Assembly: GCA_964397665.1 (NCBI GenBank)
Contig: CAYNJW010000025.1
Span: 1-5,371, forward strand
Direction of reading: 5' to 3'
Length of the DNA: 5,371 bases
DNA from: CAYNJW01 sp964397665
Lineage (GTDB): Archaea; Nanobdellota; Nanobdellia; Pacearchaeales; GW2011-AR1
Part shown: positions 1 through 5,221 of the stretch, one piece after another
How the letters are laid out: each line of letters starts with the position of its first letter
How positions within the stretch are numbered: position 1 is the stretch's first letter
Program-made: the position numbers and the translations under genes
Notes under the pieces: model-generated
Seen by the model: only the letters and a program-made list of their open reading frames with translations
Databases searched by the model: none
Told to the model about the DNA's origin: nothing

Positions 1-469
1 GGTGGTTATTTGTATAAAACTCTGCATGATTATCTAAACCAAAGGTTTCTTGAACACCATCAACATCATCACTTGCAATATTAAAATTTGATTCTAAGGT
101 TGTTTGTTGAGCCTGAGAAGCGCAAGCAATACTTGACCAAGTAATTGATGAAGCTGTTGAAGCATAAACTTCACCCTCTGGACTTGCCAAAGACCAATTA
201 TACATCACATTATCTGATGAATCTGCTAATTGGATTGTACCTGTAACATTACCAAAATAACCTTGCCAGGTTTGTGTTGTTGTAAGACCTGTTAAAGTTA
301 ACCCTGTTATATTTCCTGCCAAAGCATTTGGATCATTGCCTGCGGAAGCTGCATTAGCACTTGAAGAAGTTGCAACTGCAGTATCTGCTCCAGAAGGAGT
401 TGCTAAGGTAAATGAAACCAAGAAAACAGAAACAAATAAACTAAAAATTAATAAATTAATAATTTTCAT
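1..469 (-). CDS. Secreted acidic surface protein, paralogue A (C-terminus outside window)
   Basis: This gene encodes at least 156 residues and continues past base 1. It starts at ATG 469, supported by an AAAGGAGGT Shine-Dalgarno site 11 bases upstream. Residues 1-23 form a Sec-type signal peptide (Lys at position 2, hydrophobic core, cleavage likely after TLA), so the product should be exported. A Ser/Ala/Gly/Asn-rich stretch follows (about 24-62), then a block (63-138) identical to residues 62-137 of the protein at 1297-1995. Three N-glycosylation sequons are visible (N53, N74, N91). No Lys or Arg is seen in the mature part. The gene begins two bases after the stop of the winged-helix regulator, so the two are probably co-transcribed and translationally coupled. 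From memory, the block resembles an uncharacterised family of secreted proteins common in DPANN archaea; a surface-coat or adhesion role is inference only. Confidence 0.88.
   Translation of the reverse strand, partial: MKIINLLIFSLFVSVFLVSFTLATPSGADTAVATSSSANAASAGNDPNALAGNITGLTLTGLTTTQTWQGYFGNVTGTIQLADSSDNVMYNWSLASPEGEVYASTASSITWSSIACASQAQQTTLESNFNIASDDVDGVQETFGLDNHAEFYTNNH
56..283 (-). repeat. Long direct repeat, copy 1 (coding, in paralogue A)
   Basis: These 228 bases align without gaps to 1585-1812 (constant offset 1529). I count 11 mismatches (positions 56, 62, 77, 83, 92, 98, 149, 167, 179, 242, 269), about 95 percent identity. All 11 are silent, so the 76 encoded residues are identical. 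The longest perfect match is 62 bases (180-241). Identity falls sharply outside the block. Confidence 0.95.
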
Positions 470-471
470 AT

Positions 472-1140
472 CTAACTATTACCTCCTTTCATATAATTCG
501 TTTTAGAAAGGTTTATAGATTCCTTCAGTGAAGACCCTATAAACGATTCATCTCTTTTTTTAAGTATCTCATTACTTCCATGAAGTAAATATAGAGAATC
601 TGAAATTTCCAGTTTGCCTGGAAGAAAAATCTTAGAGTAAATATTTAAACTTAGCTGTTTTATAACCTTATCAAAAGTTTCTTTTCTAGTTAAATCTTCT
701 GAAACTATTGAAAATGTAAGGTTTTTTTTAACAACATCTAAATAAACCTGTTCATTTTTTAATAAATTATTTCCAAAAAAAGAGAGGAAAGTTTCAATAT
801 CCTTAAAATCTCTTTCAGATTCTAAAAACCATAACCTCATTATTGCTTTTCTTTTAAAATTAAGTTTTAATTTCTTTTTCTTTGCAAAATTATTTGAAAG
901 AAAAGTTATGTGTGCAAATTCTTCAGTTATAGAAAACACATTTCTAGGTTTCCCCTTTTCAAAGGCACCCGTCTTTCTTTTTTTAATTAATCCTTTTGCT
1001 TCTAATAACTTTAATTGTTGACTTACATAAGATATTGTTGTCCCAATTAATTCAGAAATCTCTATTGGGCTAGAAGGCCTCTCGGCAATAATCTGCAAAA
1101 TCTCCCACCTCGGCAAAGCCAGAAAAGAATCTAAATCCAT
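472..1140 (-). CDS. Winged-helix transcriptional regulator (ArsR/MarR-like)
   Basis: The 222-residue protein is predicted to be a cytoplasmic DNA-binding regulator. Residues 5-72 form a winged helix-turn-helix: a first helix around LPRWEILQIIAE, a positioning helix at 25-33 (PIEISELIG), a recognition helix at 35-48 (TISYVSQQLKLLE), and a wing at about 50-72 with the basic tip KKRK and strand NVFSIT. This layout is typical of ArsR/MarR-type regulators. Residues 85-98 are strongly basic. Residues 100-205 match no effector domain I recognise, and no metal-binding Cys cluster is present (the protein has no Cys), which argues against metal sensing. ATG 1140 is supported by a TATA box about 26 bases upstream, implying a leaderless mRNA. 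The last codons also contain the Shine-Dalgarno site of the next gene, so it probably forms an operon with paralogue A. Control of the flanking surface genes is inference. Confidence 0.85.
   Translation of the reverse strand: MDLDSFLALPRWEILQIIAERPSSPIEISELIGTTISYVSQQLKLLEAKGLIKKRKTGAFEKGKPRNVFSITEEFAHITFLSNNFAKKKKLKLNFKRKAIMRLWFLESERDFKDIETFLSFFGNNLLKNEQVYLDVVKKNLTFSIVSEDLTRKETFDKVIKQLSLNIYSKIFLPGKLEISDSLYLLHGSNEILKKRDESFIGSSLKESINLSKTNYMKGGNS
481..489 (-). promoter_or_regulatory. Strong Shine-Dalgarno site for paralogue A
   Basis: AAAGGAGGT on the minus strand lies 11 bases before ATG 469, inside the last codons of the regulator gene (Met-Lys-Gly-Gly-Asn-Ser). It decides the start of paralogue A and indicates coupled translation with the regulator. 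Confidence 0.8.
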
Positions 1141-1162
1141 AAAATTAACTTAATAAAAATAC

Positions 1163-1170
1163 TATTTAAA
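1163..1170 (-). promoter_or_regulatory. TATA box of the regulator gene
   Basis: On the minus strand this reads TTTAAATA, centred about 26 bases before ATG 1140, the spacing of an archaeal box A for a transcript starting at or near the start codon. The A-rich sequence just upstream (AACAAAACA) fits a BRE-like element. No Shine-Dalgarno site precedes the ATG, which fits a leaderless mRNA. Confidence 0.62.
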
Positions 1171-1221
1171 TGTTTTGTTTAATTTCTTAGATAAAGTAAT
1201 CTCTCTTTAAAAATAATTAAT

Positions 1222-1290
1222 TAAAAAAACAAAACAAACTATTAAACTAAATACTACATTAGACCTTAAAAAATAAACTAAAATAAAAAT
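1222..1290 (-). terminator. T-rich termination region after paralogue B
   Basis: Shortly after the TAA at 1299-1297 the minus strand has two T-rich tracts (about 1290-1266 and 1239-1222), the latter with a run of seven T. Archaeal termination commonly uses such tracts without a hairpin. It lies in the 156-base gap (1141-1296), which otherwise holds only the regulator promoter. Confidence 0.45.
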
Positions 1291-1296
1291 ATCCAA

Positions 1297-1995
1297 TTAT
1301 TCTAACTCTACCCAGAAATTATATTGAGTTACTGCAATATCATCTTCATGCCCATCTTCAGGAACCAACATTTCAAAATCATGTGTTTTCCCATCGAAAC
1401 CAATCACATCTTCTTGCAATAATGCTGCAAAAACTATATTTGTTCCGTCTGACAAAAGAACTTCATCAAAAGTTCCCGCACCTTCATTATTAAACACCTT
1501 AGTATTATTACAAACTCCTGAACCAAATAAAATGTTGTTTGTATAAAAAAGATCATGATTATTTAAATTGAAAGTCTCATCGATTCCATCGACATCATCA
1601 CTTGCTATATTGAAATTTGACTCTAAAGTTGTTTGTTGAGCCTGAGAAGCGCAAGCAATACTTGACCAAGTAATTGACGAAGCTGTTGAAGCATAGACTT
1701 CACCCTCCGGACTTGCCAAAGACCAATTATACATCACATTATCTGATGAATCTGCTAATTGGATTGTACCAGTAACATTACCAAAATAACCTTGCCAAGT
1801 TTGTGTTGTTGTATAACCAAAGATATTTAGTTCGGTAACATTTCCAGCAATTGCATTGATAGTTCCGGGTGAATCTGCAACTGCACTAGATGAAATTCCA
1901 CTAGTAATCTCTCCTCCAGAAGGACCAACAGCTAAAGCAAAGCTAATAAAAAAACAAAACAAAATTAAAACTAACTTAAACACACCGAATTTCAT
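1297..1995 (-). CDS. Secreted acidic surface protein, paralogue B
   Basis: The gene encodes 232 residues from ATG 1995. A TTG at 2004 would add three residues, but ATG is preferred because a TATA box lies about 25 bases before it and its signal peptide then matches that of paralogue A. Residues 1-22 are a Sec signal peptide (MKFGVFK, hydrophobic core, ALA before VGPSG). The mature chain is very acidic: about 30 Asp/Glu, two Lys and no Arg. It has four sequons (N52, N73, N90, N163) and two Cys (115, 162) that could form a disulfide outside the cell. There is no C-terminal membrane anchor; it ends in VELE. Residues 62-137 are identical to paralogue A. The family resembles, from memory, uncharacterised DPANN secreted proteins. 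It probably acts at or beyond the cell surface; a specific function cannot be assigned. Confidence 0.88.
   Translation of the reverse strand: MKFGVFKLVLILFCFFISFALAVGPSGGEITSGISSSAVADSPGTINAIAGNVTELNIFGYTTTQTWQGYFGNVTGTIQLADSSDNVMYNWSLASPEGEVYASTASSITWSSIACASQAQQTTLESNFNIASDDVDGIDETFNLNNHDLFYTNNILFGSGVCNNTKVFNNEGAGTFDEVLLSDGTNIVFAALLQEDVIGFDGKTHDFEMLVPEDGHEDDIAVTQYNFWVELE
1585..1812 (-). repeat. Long direct repeat, copy 2 (coding, in paralogue B)
   Basis: This is the partner of the repeat at 56-283, encoding residues 62-137 of paralogue B. Both copies have the same orientation and are separated by about 1.3 kb that contains the regulator gene, so recombination between them would delete or duplicate the regulator. 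Confidence 0.95.
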
Positions 1996-2015
1996 AATCT
2001 TCAAAGGAAAATATA

Positions 2016-2023
2016 TTATTTAA
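2016..2023 (-). promoter_or_regulatory. TATA box of surface-protein paralogue B
   Basis: On the minus strand this reads TTAAATAA, followed by TATATTTT, centred about 25 bases before ATG 1995. It overlaps the stop codon of the 600-residue membrane protein, so paralogue B can be transcribed separately despite the 24-base gap. No Shine-Dalgarno site is present. The location also favours ATG 1995 over TTG 2004 as start. Confidence 0.5.
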
Positions 2024-3822
2024 GGGTTTACATTGTCTGTCCTTAATTTCCAAATATTGACTTTATTAAAAGATGAAAACTTCTTAAACAACTCTTTATT
2101 TTTTAAAAAAGTATAAATCCCATCAGTTATAAAAACACCTTCAGTGTCTAAATTAAAAACTATTTTTATTTTCATAAATGATTTGATGAGTTTAGGATCT
2201 TTTTCAAAACCTACAGAATGTATCAAAAGCATTTTATTTTCACTATTCTTATAAATTAATTTTGCTAAATTAACCAATTTACTCTCTGGGCTTTTTGAAG
2301 ACTTAAAAATCACAAAACTTGTTTTACCAAACTTATGAATCACAAACCCATACTTCTTAAGGATTAAATTCAATTTTTCAGAAATAACTTCATTAAAAAA
2401 AAGACCATAGATTCTTTTCTCAATTACTCCTTTCTTTTTCTTTTGAACAGGGGGATTTCTAATTAAATTTTTTGACTTGAACAATCTTTTATCTTTTTTC
2501 AAACTTTCTGAAATTCTTCTTTCTCTAAATTTAAAGAAAAAAATAATAAACGAAATAAAAATAAAAATAAAAATAAAATAAAAGATATTTGAGAAATCTC
2601 TAAGTGAATTTCCAGAGATAACATTTCCAGTAATAAGAAGATTAGAAAATTTTAACTCCTGAAAATTGCCAGAAGATATGGAAATATTATAAGTTGAATT
2701 TAAATCTTTAAAGAAATAAACGTTTTCTTCACCTTGGGATAAGTTTAAAGGAATAGGTAAATTAATAACTGAAGTTTCATTTGTTAAATTAATCATTAAA
2801 GTATCCCCATAATAAACATTACCAATATTTTTTATAACCACTCCATTGTTTCTTTCAAGAAAAGAGATGTTTATTCTTTTATTTTCTAATATTTCAAGAT
2901 CTTTAATCTCCAAGATATCCCCCCAAAGTAAATGGATCTTCCAAATACCCAGAGATGAATTTGGCTCAAAATAAAAAGAAAAATTTCCTCCAGAGACAAC
3001 AGTTTGTGTAGAACTCTCAACAAATCTCCCATCCCTATCTGAAATTCTAACGTAGACTGTTTCATTTTCTATTAAATTATCTGACTGGTCAAGAAGTTTG
3101 ACGACGCCACGGTATTCTTTGCCTGGTTTAAGAATACTTTCAGATAATAAAACTATTTTAGTTGGTTTTGGACGAATCCTAATTTTTTCTGAAAAAAAAT
3201 CTGAATTAATTAAGTTTTCTTCAAAATCCTTTTCTTCGAAATAAATTTCTAGATTATACTCTCCAGATGTTTGTACTTCACTAAAATTATATTCAATAAA
3301 AAAATTATTTTCTTCGAAGGCATATCTTTTCTCTAAAAAATCTCCAATTTTTAATAAAACCTCATACTTAAAATCTTGTCTATTCTTTTTATTCACAGAA
3401 CCGTTAATTCTTAAAGATTCTCCCGGTAAAAAGACTTGAGAATTAAAAGAGATAGAAGTATCTAAATTAGAAAAAACTTGGAATCTTTTAGTTCTTATAA
3501 CCTTAAAATTACTAAAACTAATCTCTACAAAACATTCGTCTTCTTCTTTTGCAAAAAATGAAATATCGAAACGTTTAGAGAAATTAGAAAGAATAACAAC
3601 TCCACTTTCTAAATAAATATTTCTCTTAAATTTTCCATTACAATATAAATTAGCTTCGACAACTCCTTTATCAATATTTAAAGATTTAATCTCAAAGGAA
3701 AAATCCACTAAATCTCCAACATTGAATTTCTCTAACGGCTCTTTAGAAATATAAATCTCCGAATGAACAAAAGGCAAAACCAATAGGAAAAAAATAAAAA
3801 TAAAAATTATCTTTGATATCAT
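2020..3822 (-). CDS. Single-pass membrane protein: glycosylated Ig-like ectodomain plus unknown cytoplasmic domain
   Basis: The 600-residue protein begins with a signal peptide (1-21). Residues 22-400 are beta-rich and look like successive Ig/MG2-like modules: about 22-115, 119-217 (with FLPGESLRINGSV) and 221-310 (with LKPGKEYRGVVKLLD), then a possible fourth at 316-390. All 12 N-X-S/T sequons lie in this part (N80, 140, 179, 253, 280, 288, 318, 345, 348, 360, 375, 379) and none follows the membrane helix, which supports an outside N-terminal region. ITGNVISG (397-404) precedes a membrane helix at 413-430, followed by the basic stop-transfer KFRERR, a Lys-rich linker to about 468, and a mixed alpha/beta domain (470-600) that I do not recognise. 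The architecture is receptor- or anchor-like. ATG 3822 is supported by a TATA-like box about 25 bases upstream. Its stop lies 24 bases before paralogue B, whose promoter overlaps that stop. Confidence 0.85.
   Translation of the reverse strand: MISKIIFIFIFFLLVLPFVHSEIYISKEPLEKFNVGDLVDFSFEIKSLNIDKGVVEANLYCNGKFKRNIYLESGVVILSNFSKRFDISFFAKEEDECFVEISFSNFKVIRTKRFQVFSNLDTSISFNSQVFLPGESLRINGSVNKKNRQDFKYEVLLKIGDFLEKRYAFEENNFFIEYNFSEVQTSGEYNLEIYFEEKDFEENLINSDFFSEKIRIRPKPTKIVLLSESILKPGKEYRGVVKLLDQSDNLIENETVYVRISDRDGRFVESSTQTVVSGGNFSFYFEPNSSLGIWKIHLLWGDILEIKDLEILENKRINISFLERNNGVVIKNIGNVYYGDTLMINLTNETSVINLPIPLNLSQGEENVYFFKDLNSTYNISISSGNFQELKFSNLLITGNVISGNSLRDFSNIFYFIFIFIFISFIIFFFKFRERRISESLKKDKRLFKSKNLIRNPPVQKKKKGVIEKRIYGLFFNEVISEKLNLILKKYGFVIHKFGKTSFVIFKSSKSPESKLVNLAKLIYKNSENKMLLIHSVGFEKDPKLIKSFMKIKIVFNLDTEGVFITDGIYTFLKNKELFKKFSSFNKVNIWKLRTDNVNP
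2556..2579 (-). repeat. Hexanucleotide repeat coding for the membrane helix
   Basis: T residues at 2556, 2562, 2568 and 2574 are separated by five A each, then a shorter unit ends at 2579. On the coding strand this is a tandem ATTTTT repeat encoding alternating Ile-Phe in the membrane helix of the 600-residue protein (within residues 413-430). Gain or loss of one unit would keep the frame. Confidence 0.7.
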
Positions 3823-3843
3823 AAAATTTATTCAAAAAACAAG

Positions 3844-3851
3844 TTTTAATA
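3844..3851 (-). promoter_or_regulatory. TATA-like box of the membrane-protein gene
   Basis: On the minus strand this reads TATTAAAA, centred about 25 bases before ATG 3822. No ribosome binding site lies before the ATG, so a leaderless transcript is likely. The AT-rich background lowers certainty. Confidence 0.48.
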
Positions 3852-3857
3852 GTTTAT

Positions 3858-3876
3858 GGAAAAACTTTTAAAAAAT
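3858..3876 (-). terminator. T-rich tract after the coiled-coil gene
   Basis: Immediately after the TAG the minus strand has a run of six T and then a run of five T. This fits an archaeal intrinsic terminator closing the three-gene cluster, just before the promoter of the membrane-protein gene. Confidence 0.4.
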
Positions 3877-4725
3877 CTAATTTAACCCATCTATTAAAGT
3901 TTTTAGTTCTTCCAAATCTCGAGTTAAACTAGACTTTTTTTTAATCTCTCCGACAGTTCTTGTATATTCATTAATTTTTTCAAAAATCTTATCTACTTCT
4001 TCTTTTTCTGCTAGACCAGAAACCTTCATCTTCAAAAAATCAACATCTTTATTGTGTTGCCCTATTTCTGCTTTAATTTCTTGAAAATCTGAAGCAAAAG
4101 AATCTAAAAACTGAATTCTCTTTCGCATCTCAGAATAAATAGTTTCAACTTTATCTGCCTCGATATTTATTTTACCCTCTACTTTCTTGATATCTATAAG
4201 CTCTTTCTTAATTTCTTGAGAAAGATTGATAATCTCCTCGACACCCCTAAAAAATTCAACCTTCCTCCTAATCTCCTTCAATTCTGACATTATTCTTTCC
4301 ATTATTGATTCATTAGATTCTATATTCGCCTTTAACGCTTCAATCTTCACAGCTTGCTTAGTTAACTGAGACATAAATTTATCTGGTTGTATACTCTCAA
4401 CTAAATCTGCAGCTTTTACTGCTTTCAATTCCAAAGACTGGATAGTCCTATCCCTATCAAATATCATTGATCTCAATTCTCCAATCTGTTCGTTAATTCT
4501 TGTAAACATTTCAGTATTTGCCTTTCTAACTTCTTTAAATGCTTCATTTCCAACTTTTAACCTATCAACTTCAGTACTTAATTTAATCAAATCTGAAGAA
4601 AAATTACCAGTAGCCTTTTCAGAATTTTCTTGTTTCTTCTTTTGTGGTAATTCTGGATTTACTTCTCTTTTTAAAGAATCTGAATCAAATTCAGAATCAA
4701 CCTCTTTTTTCTTTTTATTAAACAT
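3877..4725 (-). CDS. Cytoplasmic coiled-coil protein
   Basis: The 282-residue protein has no signal peptide or membrane segment. Residues 1-40 are charged and probably disordered (Lys-rich start MFNKKKKEVD). Residues 45-275 are predicted as long helices with heptad-like spacing of Ile/Leu/Val, giving several coiled-coil segments, with possible breaks near QPDKF (113-117) and FRGVEE (159-164). The central part (RINEQIGELRSMI, IEALKANIESNESIM, ELKEIRRKVEFFRGVEE) resembles, from memory, an uncharacterised coiled-coil family widespread in DPANN archaea. A structural or scaffolding role in the cytoplasm is the most that can be said; an archaellum accessory role (FlaC/D-like) was considered but no diagnostic motif is visible. 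ATG 4725 overlaps the upstream stop by 8 bases, so translation is probably coupled. A T-rich tract follows the stop, suggesting this is the last gene of its operon. Confidence 0.85.
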   Translation of the reverse strand: MFNKKKKEVDSEFDSDSLKREVNPELPQKKKQENSEKATGNFSSDLIKLSTEVDRLKVGNEAFKEVRKANTEMFTRINEQIGELRSMIFDRDRTIQSLELKAVKAADLVESIQPDKFMSQLTKQAVKIEALKANIESNESIMERIMSELKEIRRKVEFFRGVEEIINLSQEIKKELIDIKKVEGKINIEADKVETIYSEMRKRIQFLDSFASDFQEIKAEIGQHNKDVDFLKMKVSGLAEKEEVDKIFEKINEYTRTVGEIKKKSSLTRDLEELKTLIDGLN

Positions 4726-5221
4726 TTTTTATCTCTCTTTTCAACAAACTTAAGTAATTCATTATCTTTTTAAATTCTTCTTTGGTAAAATCGCCTTCAA
4801 AAATCTTGAGCTTATGTGGAAATTGGTGAAGCTTATGCCGAACATAAATATAATTAGATCCTTCTTTCCGATAATCAATAACTTTCTCACTAAATTTATT
4901 AACTAAATTTAAATGAATTTCCTTTAATTTAGAGAGAATCAGATATTTTACGAGAGATATTCTTTCAGCTTTTTTTACCCTTCTTAAACTTCTTAAAAAA
5001 GACTTATCTAAAACTCTAAGAAATTCTTTCAACTTTTTTAATTCGTATTTTTGAGTGGCCATCTTTCTTCTATTCTTAACAGCATTTATCTTTTTTATCT
5101 TTTTTGATTTTCTTGTTAATTTCTTATTTAAATTAGATTTATACTTCTTAAATAACTCCGCTTTTTTATTACTTAAAAACAATTTTTTAATCTTTTTTTT
5201 CTTTAATATCTTTCTCACCAT
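4718..5221 (-). CDS. Very basic hypothetical protein
   Basis: The 167-residue protein is not recognised. Residues 1-53 are extraordinarily basic, with 21 Lys and 4 Arg against a single acidic residue. Residues 54-115 look helical with mixed charge, and the C-terminal part (about 116-167) contains an aromatic beta-like stretch (NYIYVRHKLHQFPHKLKIFEG) and a final helix. The basic tail suggests binding to nucleic acid or to an acidic partner, such as the acidic helical protein encoded just upstream; this is inference. The start ATG 5221 is supported by AAAGGAG nine bases upstream. A later ATG at 5062 (giving MATQKYELKK) would remove the basic tail but lacks a good ribosome binding site. It overlaps the upstream gene by 35 bases and the downstream one by 8. 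Confidence 0.72.
   Translation of the reverse strand: MVRKILKKKKIKKLFLSNKKAELFKKYKSNLNKKLTRKSKKIKKINAVKNRRKMATQKYELKKLKEFLRVLDKSFLRSLRRVKKAERISLVKYLILSKLKEIHLNLVNKFSEKVIDYRKEGSNYIYVRHKLHQFPHKLKIFEGDFTKEEFKKIMNYLSLLKREIKNV
4731..4740 (-). promoter_or_regulatory. Weak Shine-Dalgarno-like site for the coiled-coil gene
   Basis: AAAGAGAGAT on the minus strand ends five bases before ATG 4725, inside the end of the basic-protein gene. It matches the anti-Shine-Dalgarno sequence only partly; the 8-base ATGTTTAA stop-start overlap may do most of the coupling. Confidence 0.45.

Noticed and set aside
1214..1224. Palindromic TTAATTAA as a regulator operator upstream of the regulator gene
   Set aside because: Short AT palindromes are expected by chance at this base composition, and no matching copy was noticed at the other promoters.
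1573..1600. EF-hand or dockerin-like calcium loop around SDDVDGIDE in the surface proteins
   Set aside because: The spacing of acidic residues does not fit an EF-hand 12-residue loop and there is no second loop; calcium binding by other means stays possible.
1996..2004. TTG 2004 as the start of paralogue B
   Set aside because: A TATA box at 2016-2023 lies about 25 bases from ATG 1995 but only about 15 from the TTG; neither has a Shine-Dalgarno site, and ATG gives the more usual signal peptide.
2317..2340. Possible nucleotide-binding loop (HKFGKTSF) in the cytoplasmic domain of the membrane protein
   Set aside because: It lacks the first Gly and the spacing of a Walker A motif, and no Walker B partner is visible.
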